Numbered from the stretch's first letter, positions 44,709-53,948 are shown. The stretch: 64,000 nucleotides of DNA from Verrucomicrobiaceae bacterium UBA1938 (GCA_002336895.1 DDFC01000010.1:62001-126000); one strand, 5' to 3'. Notes: generated by a model from the sequence alone, not told the origin. Translations and numbers: made by a program.

Positions 44709-44744
44709 AATTAACTAGAATTACCATATTTAACATAGTTAATT
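44709..44744. promoter_or_regulatory. AT-rich inverted repeat, candidate operator
   Basis: AATTAACTA (44709-44717) and TAGTTAATT (44736-44744) are perfect 9-base arms separated by 18 bases. They lie between the divergent sulfatase and M48-like genes, in a very AT-rich island of an otherwise GC-rich region. The spacing suits a dimeric regulator. Confidence 0.5.
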
Positions 44745-44783
44745 ACGCGCCTAGGCGTCCCTCTCAGACGTCTTGGCCCCCTC

Positions 44784-47084
44784 ATGCCGGTGTCTCAAGC
44801 CCCACAGCAAATCCCCGACAAGCCAGTGCGCATCGCACCATGGCGCGGGCCGTTGCATTTCGGGCTCCTGGTGCTTTCGGCCATGGTCTCTCTGGCCTTG
44901 CTGCTCAGTTATTTGCTGCTGGTCGGCGGCATGCTGGCATGGATGGGCTGGCAGGTCTGGCTCATCACCAGCGGCATGACTTGGGGCGAGATGCTGCACT
45001 GGCGTATGCTGCCAGTGCTCCTTAAATTCCTCGCCCTTGGGACCACATGGGTCTTCATGCTTCGCCCGCTGCGGCCCCGCCCCCGGCAGCCCAGGATGTC
45101 TGTTCAGGTCAGTCAGTCCACCCAGCCTCAACTTTTTGATTTCATCTACCAGGTGTGCTGGCACCTGCGGGCCCCGGCACCGCAGCAGGTCTGGCTGGAC
45201 ACCTCCACCACCGTGCGCTGCACCATGCACGGCGGTCTGACGGGGATCCTCACGGGAGAGACGGTGCTGCACATCGGCCTGCCGGTGGTCTCTGTCATTT
45301 CCTCACGGGAGCTCGGCGGCCTGCTGGCGCAGGAGCTCAGCCACAATGTCTCCGGGCTCTGCACCCTTTTTGTGCATGCCGTGCGCGAAATGAACGAATG
45401 GTTTTTTGACGTGGCGCTGGAGCGTAAGGCCCCTGTGGAACTCTCCCAGAGCGGCAGACCGTCGCGTGATTCCGGATGGCTGAGTCTCGGGCGCAAAATC
45501 ATCTACGGCTGGATGTGCCTGGCCCGCATTCCGTTCATCTGCCTCGCCATCGTCTCCAGGCTGGCCGGTCTTCCGGCCTCGCGGCTCATCCGCCGCACGG
45601 CGGCACGCTGCTCAGCCAATGTCATCGGCAGGGGCGGTCATGAGCGCATGCAGCGCAAGCTGGATCTGCTGGTGGAGGCCTGGAAAGCCACGGAGCAGGA
45701 GGTGCAGCGCGGCATCATCCAGCACCGTCTGCCGGAGAATCTCTCGCTGCTGATGGCACGCCACGTGGCCACGGCGGCAAAGGCCCGCGCCTCCGCCCGC
45801 GCGGAGGTCGTGGGTGACAGCCTGTCTGGTGTGGCCGCCGCCATACAGGAGGAGGCGGAAAAGGCCAGGGGGGCCTGCATCGTGGCTCACCTCCCCCAGC
45901 AGCAGCCCGCCGCATCCATCCTGCGCCAGTTTGTCGATCTCTCCCGTCAGGTCAGCTGCTTCTACTTCCAGCACGAGCTGGGACTGAATCTTCATGAGCA
46001 TCGCATCGTCGGGGATGAGGAGGTCATCCATCAAAACCGGCGCGATGAGGAGGCACTGCTCATCATCCGCCGCTACTTCGGCGGGCTGGCCCACCCCGAG
46101 CGCGCCATGTGCGGCCTGGGCAGCACGCCTGCAGGCGCTGTGGCGCTGCCGGAGCTGCAGCGCGAGATCCTGCGTGTGAGGGATGAGGTGGTGGCCTGGG
46201 GTCCGCAGTTCAAGACCGCGCTCCAGGAGTGGAACCAGGCCTGGCAGCGCCGCCGCGACCTCGAGGCCGCCGCCACTCTCAGCCTGGCCGGATTCACCGT
46301 CTCACGCATGCAGTTTGGCACCTCGGACTCCAGCTCCGCCACGCTGCGTTCGGAGGCCGCCTGCCAGCGCATGGTCATGGAGCACATGGAGGGGCCGCTG
46401 CAGGCGCGCGAGCGCGTGCTGGAGCGCCGCTTTGCCGCCGCCCTGGGCATGCTCTGGTGGAGCGATCCCGCAGAGCTCAGCGACTGGCTGCGCGCGCGCC
46501 GCAGGGATCTTCCGGCCTGGGTCACCATTTATGAGGCCATGTGCGGTGCGCTGCCCTCCTTCCGCGAGCTGATCACGCTCTTGTTCGCCTTCCAGACGCT
46601 GGGGGCCAAATTTGCCAATGTGGACGACCCCAGCGCCTACCTCACCGCGCTGCAGTCCATCGTCCCCAAGATGTTTAATCTCCTCCGCCAGATCATGTCC
46701 ACCATGGACGGCGCGCCATTCCCCTTTACGGACGATGGCAAGACCGTCATGCTCAACAGGCATCTCATGCCGGCTCCTCTGCCTGAGCTGCCCGGCGTCT
46801 CCATGACGCTGGCAGATGCCGCGAGCATGCGTGGCATCGGTCTCAAGATGGCGGCGCTCACCACGGAATGCATCGCCCCATATGTGGAGGCCTTCCTCAG
46901 CCTCTACCATCGCGCCTTTGCCTGGCTCGCTGAATCGGCCGAACGCACAGAGACTCACTTCCTCGGAGCGATGAACTACGGCGGCGCCACTGAAGTCCTC
47001 CTGCCGGAGGAGTTCAGCACGCAGCGCCTTGGCATGCGCAGCAAGTCACCTGATGCCATCGCGGCCTGGAAGCCGCCTTCGTGA
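44784..47084 (+). CDS. M48-like membrane protein with degenerate zinc site (pseudopeptidase)
   Basis: The 766-residue protein has two to three N-terminal membrane segments (about 25-95). A domain follows that reads like an M48 peptidase: PQQVWLDTSTTVRCTMHGGL, then ETVLHIGLPVVSVISSRELG, then GLLAQELSHNVSG. The usual HELGH zinc motif is QELSH here (183-187), and the later E-x-x-A-D region is RRTAARCSANV (about 270-280), so two zinc ligands appear to be lost. I infer it is not an active protease. The rest is alpha-helical with a hydrophobic segment near 240-262. It precedes a double-pseudokinase gene and a lipoprotein gene on the same strand. The function is unknown. Confidence 0.65.
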   Translation: MPVSQAPQQIPDKPVRIAPWRGPLHFGLLVLSAMVSLALLLSYLLLVGGMLAWMGWQVWLITSGMTWGEMLHWRMLPVLLKFLALGTTWVFMLRPLRPRPRQPRMSVQVSQSTQPQLFDFIYQVCWHLRAPAPQQVWLDTSTTVRCTMHGGLTGILTGETVLHIGLPVVSVISSRELGGLLAQELSHNVSGLCTLFVHAVREMNEWFFDVALERKAPVELSQSGRPSRDSGWLSLGRKIIYGWMCLARIPFICLAIVSRLAGLPASRLIRRTAARCSANVIGRGGHERMQRKLDLLVEAWKATEQEVQRGIIQHRLPENLSLLMARHVATAAKARASARAEVVGDSLSGVAAAIQEEAEKARGACIVAHLPQQQPAASILRQFVDLSRQVSCFYFQHELGLNLHEHRIVGDEEVIHQNRRDEEALLIIRRYFGGLAHPERAMCGLGSTPAGAVALPELQREILRVRDEVVAWGPQFKTALQEWNQAWQRRRDLEAAATLSLAGFTVSRMQFGTSDSSSATLRSEAACQRMVMEHMEGPLQARERVLERRFAAALGMLWWSDPAELSDWLRARRRDLPAWVTIYEAMCGALPSFRELITLLFAFQTLGAKFANVDDPSAYLTALQSIVPKMFNLLRQIMSTMDGAPFPFTDDGKTVMLNRHLMPAPLPELPGVSMTLADAASMRGIGLKMAALTTECIAPYVEAFLSLYHRAFAWLAESAERTETHFLGAMNYGGATEVLLPEEFSTQRLGMRSKSPDAIAAWKPPS

Positions 47085-47181
47085 TAAAAGCCACGAAATC
47101 GCTGCAAGACCGGAGGAAACGCTGGCTTGAACATCCTCGTGATGGCAGGATAGTTGCTACAGCATTCTTCCAGAGCCCCCT

Positions 47182-49533
47182 ATGTCGGAGCCGAGTTTAT
47201 TCAGGCATTATCAAATCGTTCAGGACGCCGACGGCAACAACGTCGAGCTCGTCCGCAATTCCGAACAGGTGGCTGTTCTGGCGTTTGATACGCAGCGTCT
47301 GGAGTATGTGCACTGCCACGTGCTGCTTGAGCCACTGGCCAACCGCGCGGCTTTTGAGGAGACCTCCCGCGCCCTGCAAAAGCGCGGGCATCCCACCCTC
47401 GCTCGCATGATCGAGTTTGGAGAGGATGAGGGAAACCCCTTCTACATCACCAGCAGTGTGGATGGCGAGACGCTTCGCACCTACCTCGCACGCCAGCAGG
47501 ATCTGCCCGGCTGGCTGGCCATCATGATCGCCACCCGTGCGATGGAGACCGCCGTGGCGTTGTGTGAGCGTGGCGAGCTCATCGCCGAATCCCCCCTCGA
47601 CTGCCTGCGCATCGTGCAGACGGCTCCGCAGGCCGTTCAGGTGCTGGCGGCGGATTTTCGTGTCATCGACGCCAGCGCCGGCAAGAAGCGCGCCCTGAAG
47701 ACCAGCTTTGAAAAGCAGGCCAAATTTCTCCGCACCTTTCTCGTGGAGCAGGGTGGCACGCTGCCAGACCACGCACTGCCTGCCGCAGACTATGCCGAGC
47801 TGCTCGGCTCCTGCCTGGCCAGCGCCGGGGTGGGCGTCATCGCCGCCATGCGTGAGCTGCGTGCCAGCCTGCAGAAAATCGCGCCTGCCAATCTCTCCGG
47901 GGAGATCCCTGCGCCGCAGAAGCCGCGTGCGCTGCTGGCCCCGCTGCTGGCGGGCTACCAGGAGGTGGCACGCGGACTCGTCAATCTGGTGCGCATCCAG
48001 AGCCAGCGGCTGGACATGGCCAATCCCTACAGCATGCGCGGCACCCTCACCAAGACAGGCCGCGCTGTGCTCATCGAGCAGGTGCCCACAAGGCGCATCG
48101 CCCATGCACGTGTGAAGGAGGCGGATGATGCCGCGCTCAAAGCTGGCAGGCAGAGGGACTGCTCCAGCCTCATCACCCTCGCGCTCGTCAATGAATCGGA
48201 CGACATCACCTGCCTGGCCGAGGAAGTGGCCGAGGGCATCAGCCTCGCGGATCTCATCCGCGAGCGCCATCGCCTGGATGTCCAGGAGACCTATCTGGTG
48301 CTGGCAGGGCTGGACACCGCACTCACCCAGCTGGACAACTCCGCCCTGCCGGTGAGCAAGCTGCGCCTGGAGGACATCTTTCTGCTCACCGGATTTGCCC
48401 GTGAGGACACACGCAGCACCAAGCTGCTCGTCTCCAAGCTCAATGAGTGGCCGGCATTCAACATCATGGTGCGCGCGCATCCCACGCTGGCCTCCATGTC
48501 CGGCCGTGGCACGGATCCCGCCGTGCTCCTGCCTCCGCAGGCAGGCTCTGCCAGCGGCACCGTCTGGCATGGTGGCTGGCTTTCGGCGCTGGCCAAGTTT
48601 CTCCTCGGTTTTGAATCTCCTCCCGGCACGCTCCAGGAGCCCGAAGCCGGTGCTGCCCGTGAGCGGGAAACCCTCGCGCGTCTTCTCGACGACGAGATCG
48701 CCAAAACATCCGAGACCAAGCCCGCCAGGCGCAGCGATTTCCTGGCGCGCTACGCACGCATCATCCAGCACTACGATCTGGCCAAACCGGTCGAGCCCTC
48801 GCCTGCGCTGCGCCCCAGTGCCGCAGACCCAGTCGCCAGCCTCGGCTTGAAGCCCGCCACCAAATCGCTGCCCGTCACCAAGCCGGTGCCCAAGCGCGAG
48901 CCCATTGCACTTTCTCCCACCGAGCCTCTGCGCTCGCCCGTGGCCCTGACCACCGGTGGTGCCACACGCGGCGCAGACGAGCCCTCCATCGGCTTTGCCG
49001 AGCTGCTCTTTCGCAATGGCGGTGCAGAGCCCTCGCCTCCGGATGCGCCAGACTGGGCGCGTGCCGCCGCCTCCGCTCCTCCCACGCTGCCGGAGCATCT
49101 GCTTCCTCGGGAAAATGTACCCATCTGGCTGAAGGCCGCCGTGTTTCTCAGCGGCTCCATGGTTCTCGGCGCCATGTGCGCGCACCTGTCCGGTTCCGCG
49201 CTCTGGCAGAAAAAGCAGCCTGCAGCTCCGGTGGAGGCCGCTCAGCCGCACAAGGCCCCGGCCGCAGCCCAGCCTAGAAACGCCACCGCTCCTGCAAAGA
49301 CGGGCACGACATCAGCACCTCCGCCCAAGGCCGGTGTTGTGGAGGTTCCTGCTCCCAAAGCTGCTGCCCCGGTTGTGCCTCAGCCTGAAGTGCCCAAGGC
49401 CATCCCCGTCGTCGCTCCGCCTGAGAGCGCACCTGGTGGTGGCGGCGTTACTCTTTCCCTGCCTCCCGGTGCCACCGGCTTGCGCGATCAGCTCGCACCT
49501 GCGGCAGCCAGTCCCGCCCCTCCTCGACCATGA
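47182..49533 (+). CDS. Protein with two degenerate kinase-like domains, membrane segment and Pro/Ala-rich tail
   Basis: The 783-residue protein appears to hold two kinase-like folds. The first covers about 8-225 (HPTLARMIEFGEDEGNPFYI, then VDGETLRTYLARQ and AMETAVALCERGELI). The second covers about 280-430 (YSMRGTLTKTGRAVLIEQV, then ITCLAEEVAEGISLADLIRE, then LAGLDTALTQLDNSALP). Neither has a catalytic HRD or DFG motif, so both should be pseudokinases. A membrane segment lies at about 653-672, followed by an Ala/Pro/Lys-rich tail of about 110 residues. The stop overlaps a lipoprotein gene (ATGA). The tail would be periplasmic if the domains are cytoplasmic. The role is not known. Confidence 0.6.
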   Translation: MSEPSLFRHYQIVQDADGNNVELVRNSEQVAVLAFDTQRLEYVHCHVLLEPLANRAAFEETSRALQKRGHPTLARMIEFGEDEGNPFYITSSVDGETLRTYLARQQDLPGWLAIMIATRAMETAVALCERGELIAESPLDCLRIVQTAPQAVQVLAADFRVIDASAGKKRALKTSFEKQAKFLRTFLVEQGGTLPDHALPAADYAELLGSCLASAGVGVIAAMRELRASLQKIAPANLSGEIPAPQKPRALLAPLLAGYQEVARGLVNLVRIQSQRLDMANPYSMRGTLTKTGRAVLIEQVPTRRIAHARVKEADDAALKAGRQRDCSSLITLALVNESDDITCLAEEVAEGISLADLIRERHRLDVQETYLVLAGLDTALTQLDNSALPVSKLRLEDIFLLTGFAREDTRSTKLLVSKLNEWPAFNIMVRAHPTLASMSGRGTDPAVLLPPQAGSASGTVWHGGWLSALAKFLLGFESPPGTLQEPEAGAARERETLARLLDDEIAKTSETKPARRSDFLARYARIIQHYDLAKPVEPSPALRPSAADPVASLGLKPATKSLPVTKPVPKREPIALSPTEPLRSPVALTTGGATRGADEPSIGFAELLFRNGGAEPSPPDAPDWARAAASAPPTLPEHLLPRENVPIWLKAAVFLSGSMVLGAMCAHLSGSALWQKKQPAAPVEAAQPHKAPAAAQPRNATAPAKTGTTSAPPPKAGVVEVPAPKAAAPVVPQPEVPKAIPVVAPPESAPGGGGVTLSLPPGATGLRDQLAPAAASPAPPRP

Positions 49534-50087
49534 AAACGGTGCTTCGCATCCTGGCCTGCGCACTTGCCGTGTGCGGTCTCACGTCCTGTCCTGAAACCAC
49601 GGTGGACGATGACTTCGGTCTCAAGCCCGAATCACTCAATGCCAGCGACTGGAACGGAGACTGGACTCCCGTGGATGACGATGACGTGCTCCATCTGGCC
49701 GTGACTGATGCCGCCAATGGCCTGCTTGTACTCACGGAGCCTGGGAAAAAAGACGACAAGCCCGTGGAGATCAGCATCCGCGAGGCCTCGGCAGACAAAA
49801 AAGAAAAGCTCTGTTTTGCAGTCGTGCGTGATCCCAAGGCCAAAAAGACCGGCGAGTCCTTCATGCTCTTCCGTGTGGCGGATCATGGCGTGCTTTTCTC
49901 CTGGAGCATCGACCACGATGCTGTGGCCGCCGCGATCAAGGCCGGTCAGCTTCAAGGCACGGTGAAGCCGGACAAGGATGGTGCCCACAGCCATCTCGCT
50001 TCCACCCCCGCCAACTACACCCGCCTGTTGGAGCCCAAGTTCTGGAAGTGGTCGGAGCCCGCTTGCCTCAAGCGTGTGAAAAACTGA
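49530..50087 (+). CDS. Small lipoprotein, unknown
   Basis: The 185-residue protein has a lipoprotein signal (GLTSC, Cys at about 20) and a periplasmic domain with acidic start (ETTVDDDFGL), then NASDWNGDWTPVDDDDVLHL, and ends WKWSEPACLKRVKN. It overlaps the pseudokinase gene by four bases, so the two should be made together. I do not recognise the family. It could bind the periplasmic tail of the upstream protein, but that is an inference from position. Confidence 0.7.
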   Translation: MKTVLRILACALAVCGLTSCPETTVDDDFGLKPESLNASDWNGDWTPVDDDDVLHLAVTDAANGLLVLTEPGKKDDKPVEISIREASADKKEKLCFAVVRDPKAKKTGESFMLFRVADHGVLFSWSIDHDAVAAAIKAGQLQGTVKPDKDGAHSHLASTPANYTRLLEPKFWKWSEPACLKRVKN

Positions 50088-50171
50088 CAGGTTTCCTTTT
50101 GGACTGGGATCCTTAAGGCTCGACACCGCCCGGGCTTTTCTGTCAGCGTAGGGGGAGAACCAACCACTCTC

Positions 50172-51026
50172 ATGAACCGCCGCCGCTTTCTCCATCACCT
50201 CACGGCCTCTGGTGCCGCTGCTCTGGCTGCTGCTCCCGCGCTTCAGGCGGGGCAGTTTACTGGAAAGATACGCAAATCGCTCAAGTGGGGCATGGCGCAG
50301 AAAGCTGCGCAGGGCCTGCCGCTGGCGGAGGCATTCAAAAAGCTGCGCACCTGCGGCTACGAAGGTGTTGAGCCCAGCCTGCTCGGCCACGTGACAGAGC
50401 AGAATGCTGATGAATGGATCGCCGCCAGCAAGGAGAGCGGCCTCATCATCGACGGCACGGTGGGCGGACGCAGCGACGGGCTGGAGGCTGGCATCGACCT
50501 GACAAAAAAGCTCGGGGGAGACTCCATGCTCGTGGTGCTGGCCTATCCGCAGGACCAGCCGCTCCAGCAGACCTGGGACAGCTCTGTGGCGCGCATGAAG
50601 CAGGCCGCTGTGCATGCGGAGAAGCAGGGCATCCGCATTCTCATCGAAAACGTCTGGAACACCTTTATCATCAGCGCCTTCGACATGGCGCGCTTCATCG
50701 ATGAAGTGGGCAGCCCTTGGGTGCAGGTGCATTTTGACATCGGCAACATGATGCGCTGGGGCGTGGCAGAGCACTGGGCGCAGGTGCTGGGAAAGCGCAG
50801 CCTCAAGCTGGATGTGAAGGAGTACGACCTCGACCGCGCCATGAAGGAGGGCATGCGCAAGGGCTTCGACACGCCGCTCGGAGAGGGCAGCATCAACTGG
50901 CCCGCCGTGCGCTCCGAGCTGGCCAAGATCAACTACACCGGCTGGGCTGCCGCCGAGGTGAAGGCCGGGGACTGGGACTACCTGGCCGATGTGGCCCGGC
51001 GCATGGACAAGGTGCTGGACCTCTGA
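50172..51026 (+). CDS. Secreted (Tat-type) sugar phosphate isomerase/epimerase family protein
   Basis: The 284-residue protein begins MNRRRFLHHL with an Ala-rich hydrophobic stretch, a twin-arginine-like signal. It is followed by a TIM barrel of the AP-endonuclease-2 family: KWGMAQKAAQGLPLAEAFKK, GIRILIENVWNTF, WVQVHFDIGNMMRWG, LKLDVKEYD and GEGSINWPAVRSELA. Such enzymes isomerise or epimerise sugars. A GGGGGAG run about 14 bases upstream may serve as a weak ribosome site. It is convergent and abutting with a Gfo/Idh/MocA gene, a common partner. Confidence 0.82.
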   Translation: MNRRRFLHHLTASGAAALAAAPALQAGQFTGKIRKSLKWGMAQKAAQGLPLAEAFKKLRTCGYEGVEPSLLGHVTEQNADEWIAASKESGLIIDGTVGGRSDGLEAGIDLTKKLGGDSMLVVLAYPQDQPLQQTWDSSVARMKQAAVHAEKQGIRILIENVWNTFIISAFDMARFIDEVGSPWVQVHFDIGNMMRWGVAEHWAQVLGKRSLKLDVKEYDLDRAMKEGMRKGFDTPLGEGSINWPAVRSELAKINYTGWAAAEVKAGDWDYLADVARRMDKVLDL

Positions 51027-52130
51027 TCACGCCTCCAGTTTCACCACTTTGCCGCCGTCACGCGCCGAGGCCAGGCAGGCGTCCAGCACACGCTGCGTCT
51101 GCAGGCTGATGCACGGCCAGTGGGCGTCCAGTTTCCCCGAGAGCACCAGTTCGGAGAAGGTGCGGAACAGTCCGGACTCCTGAGATCCGGGCGCGTTGCT
51201 GCTCGGCTCGTCGATGGCCTCCACCCTGCGGCCTTCGTGCATGCTGGCCTTGCAGCGGTCCAGCTCAAACTCGGAACGCGTGAGGCTGTACTTCGTCTGG
51301 CTGCCATGAAAGGGCAGCACAAAGTCGGAGACCTGCAGCAGCCCCTTGCCACCGCTGACGATGGCCCACTGCGCATTCGTCGTGGTGAAGGAGCAGTAGA
51401 AGGAGGCATGGGCGCCATCCGCAAAAGCCAGCGTGCCGGAAAACTCCAGCGGCACGGATGGTGAATCCGCCGTCTGCTGCGTCTGTGAATGCATGCGGCC
51501 GGTCACTTCCACGGGCGTGGCGTAGTTCATGGCCCAAAGCGTGAAGCGCAGGCAGTACCAGCCCAGATCTCCGAGGCAGCCCAGCGGCTCCAGCTTGCCA
51601 TGTGCACGGATGTTGCTGCGCTGAAATTCATCGTCGCTCATGAAGCTGAACTGCGTGGAGATGTGGCGCACCGGGCCCACCTCACGGTCCACCACCTCGC
51701 GCAGCTGCTGCAGGCGGCGGCCGTGCATGAACATCACGCCGTCCATGAACTGCACGCCATGCTTTGCACACGCGGCGATGATCTCCGCCACATCATCCGC
51801 ATGCTCACCCACGGGCTTCTCCACCAGCACATGCTTGCCGGCCTCTGCGGCGCGGATCACCCACTCCTTGCGCAGGCCGGTGGGCAGCGGGATGTACACG
51901 GCGTCGATGTCCTTGCGCGCCAGCAGCGCGTTGTAGTCATTCATGGCCTCCGGCACCACCGCATGCGGAGCGCTGGACTGGCATTCATCGATGAATGCCT
52001 GTGCGCGTGAGAGATCACGGCTGGCCACGGCCGCCAGTGTGGCGTTTCCGGCGTCACGGATGGCCTGCCAGTTTTTGCGTGCGATGAAGGCGGCACCCAG
52101 GATGCCCCAGCGACAGTGGTTGGTGTTCAT
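51027..52130 (-). CDS. Gfo/Idh/MocA family oxidoreductase
   Basis: The 367-residue protein starts with a Rossmann fold (CRWGILGAAFIARKNWQAIR) and has the family's EKP motif in HVLVEKPVGEH. The beta-sheet C-terminal domain includes GCLGDLGWYCLRFTLWAM. It oxidises or reduces a sugar or inositol using NAD(P). It abuts the upstream TIM-barrel gene end to end on the opposite strand. The substrate cannot be told. Confidence 0.9.
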   Translation of the reverse strand: MNTNHCRWGILGAAFIARKNWQAIRDAGNATLAAVASRDLSRAQAFIDECQSSAPHAVVPEAMNDYNALLARKDIDAVYIPLPTGLRKEWVIRAAEAGKHVLVEKPVGEHADDVAEIIAACAKHGVQFMDGVMFMHGRRLQQLREVVDREVGPVRHISTQFSFMSDDEFQRSNIRAHGKLEPLGCLGDLGWYCLRFTLWAMNYATPVEVTGRMHSQTQQTADSPSVPLEFSGTLAFADGAHASFYCSFTTTNAQWAIVSGGKGLLQVSDFVLPFHGSQTKYSLTRSEFELDRCKASMHEGRRVEAIDEPSSNAPGSQESGLFRTFSELVLSGKLDAHWPCISLQTQRVLDACLASARDGGKVVKLEA

Positions 52131-52174
52131 CCCGGACGAAGCACGCGCCCGCGCCTGTCGTCAAGCCCGCAGCC

Positions 52175-52534
52175 TCAGAGCATCAGGCCAAACCGTGCGC
52201 CGATGGCGCGCAGCAGGGCAAAGAGCAGCAGCGTCAGCACCGCGCTGCCTCCCAGCGCACCGTAAAAGCCCCACCAGCGTTGAAAGGCGGGAAAGAGCAG
52301 AAACATCGGCAGCGTGGGCAGCACATACCAGAAGATGTAGTACATGTGGTCTGCCGTCTTCTGTGCCCGCACCTCGGGCGCGCTTTCATGGTGCACCCAG
52401 AGGAGCGTGATGATGCTCACAAACGGCAGCGCCGCCAGCAGCGCGCCGAGCTTGTCGCTGCGCTTCACCATCTCGCTCACGAGCGTGATGATGCCGGCGC
52501 TGAGGAGGTACTTGATGAGGATCTTCAGGGTCAT
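52175..52534 (-). CDS. DUF3147-like small membrane protein
   Basis: The 119-residue protein has four hydrophobic segments (about 5-22, 32-48, 66-83, 92-113), with VSEMVKRSDKLGALLAALPF and MYYIFWYVLPTLPMFLLFPA. The pattern fits DUF3147, a family of inner-membrane proteins of unknown role. The ATG at 52534 is used; the frame stays open far upstream but that part has no protein-like features and would cover the next promoter. Confidence 0.75.
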   Translation of the reverse strand: MTLKILIKYLLSAGIITLVSEMVKRSDKLGALLAALPFVSIITLLWVHHESAPEVRAQKTADHMYYIFWYVLPTLPMFLLFPAFQRWWGFYGALGGSAVLTLLLFALLRAIGARFGLML

Positions 52535-52598
52535 GGCGTGTGTGGGTTGGAAAAGTGAGTAACGAATTTTGCGGCACGGGATTTTCCGGGTCAACGAT

Positions 52599-52616
52599 AT
52601 CACGCACGGGCGTGAT
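52599..52616. promoter_or_regulatory. Inverted repeat upstream of the di-haem gene
   Basis: ATCACGC (52599-52605) and GCGTGAT (52610-52616) form 7-base arms around four bases, 20 bases before the di-haem gene start and between divergent genes. It could be an operator. Confidence 0.4.
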
Positions 52617-52636
52617 TGCAGCCCACCCACCCTGCC

Positions 52637-53881
52637 ATGAAAGCGACTCGCCTCACCTCTTATCTTGCGCTTGCACTCGCCTGCTCCTTCGGGACGCAGT
52701 CCCTGGCTCAAATGCCGCCCCGCCATCCCGCTCAGCGGCCGCAGCACACACCCCACCCGCCGCCTCCGCCGCCCAATGCCGCCAGGCCTCAGTTTGGCGA
52801 TCCTCTGCCCGGCCTCACCAAGTCTCAGCTGGCGGCCTTTCAGGATGGCAAGGATGACTTTGAAGGCTCGGAGACTGAGGTCAGCGGCCTGGGCCCCATC
52901 TTCAACCGCAACTCCTGCGTCACCTGCCACAACGCGCCTGCCACCGGTGGTGCAGGCCCCATCAATGTGACGCGCTTTGGCCGCACAGACGGTGGTGTTT
53001 TCAATCCCCTCACCTCGCTCGGCGGCTCCCTGCAGCAGGAGATGGAGATCAATCCCGCCCTGCACGAGGTGGTGCCCCAGGAGGCCAATGTGGTGGCTCA
53101 CCGAAACTCCACTCCGCTATTCGGTCTGGGCTTGATCGAGGCCATTCCGGACGATCAGATATTGCAGAATGTGAAGCGCTCCCCCTTGGATGGTGTGCTG
53201 GGAAAAGTGGCCAAGGTGGCAGACCCGGCCACCGGCAAGACGCTGATCGGCCGCTTTGGCTGGAAGGCGCAGCAGGCCACGGTTCTGAGCTTTGCGGGTG
53301 ACGCCTATCTCAATGAGATGGGCATCACCAACCGCTTCTTCCCGGTGGAAAACGCCCCCAATGGCAATGCACAGCTGCTCGCTCAATACGACACCGTGGT
53401 GGACCCCGAAGACGTGGTCGATCCCACGACGGGCAGGGGAGACGTTGATCGTGTGGCGGACTTCATGCGCTTCCTCGGTGCGCCTCCGCGCCTGCCCCCG
53501 ACCAATTCTGCCGCCGCAGGGAGAAGCGTGTTTCAAAACACCGGCTGCGCCGTCTGCCATGTGCCGCTCATGACCACCGGGCCCAGCAAAGTGGCCGCAC
53601 TCGATCACAAGGAGGTCTGGCTTTTCTCAGACCTGCTGCTCCATGACATGGGCTCTCTCGGAGACGGCATCGCCCAGTCGGCTGCCGATGTGCGGGACAT
53701 GAAGACCGCTCCGCTCTGGGGCCTGCGTGCCAGCGCACCCTATCTGCATGATGGACGCGCACAGACTGTCGATGAAGCCATCAAGGCGCATGATGGAGAA
53801 GCCAAGGCCGCCAAAGACCGCTACCTCAAGCTGAACACGCAGCAGGTGCAGCAGCTCCTCGACTTCCTCATGTCGATCTGA
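52637..53881 (+). CDS. Di-haem c-type cytochrome oxidoreductase
   Basis: The 414-residue periplasmic protein has a signal peptide (about 24 residues), a Pro/His-rich linker (RHPAQRPQHTPHPPPPPPN), and two haem c sites: CVTCH at about residue 94 and CAVCH at about 304. The order and size fit the putative di-haem oxidoreductase family related to cytochrome c peroxidase. The second half has LLLHDMGSLGDGIAQSAADV and ASAPYLHDGRA, typical of that family. A strong terminator follows. Confidence 0.88.
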   Translation: MKATRLTSYLALALACSFGTQSLAQMPPRHPAQRPQHTPHPPPPPPNAARPQFGDPLPGLTKSQLAAFQDGKDDFEGSETEVSGLGPIFNRNSCVTCHNAPATGGAGPINVTRFGRTDGGVFNPLTSLGGSLQQEMEINPALHEVVPQEANVVAHRNSTPLFGLGLIEAIPDDQILQNVKRSPLDGVLGKVAKVADPATGKTLIGRFGWKAQQATVLSFAGDAYLNEMGITNRFFPVENAPNGNAQLLAQYDTVVDPEDVVDPTTGRGDVDRVADFMRFLGAPPRLPPTNSAAAGRSVFQNTGCAVCHVPLMTTGPSKVAALDHKEVWLFSDLLLHDMGSLGDGIAQSAADVRDMKTAPLWGLRASAPYLHDGRAQTVDEAIKAHDGEAKAAKDRYLKLNTQQVQQLLDFLMSI

Positions 53882-53914
53882 TTTTTTTTGGGTGTGCGAT
53901 GATCAGGAGGAGGG

Positions 53915-53948
53915 GTGAAGCAGACGGAGACGCCTGCTTCACTTTTTT
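53915..53948 (+). terminator. Rho-independent terminator
   Basis: GTGAAGCAG (53915-53923) and CTGCTTCAC (53934-53942) form a perfect 9-bp stem with a 10-base loop, followed by six T (53943-53948), after the di-haem gene. Confidence 0.85.

Noticed and set aside
52535..53101. N-terminal extension of the DUF3147-like gene
   Set aside because: The added residues are not membrane-like and lie opposite the di-haem gene; the ATG at 52534 fits the family.
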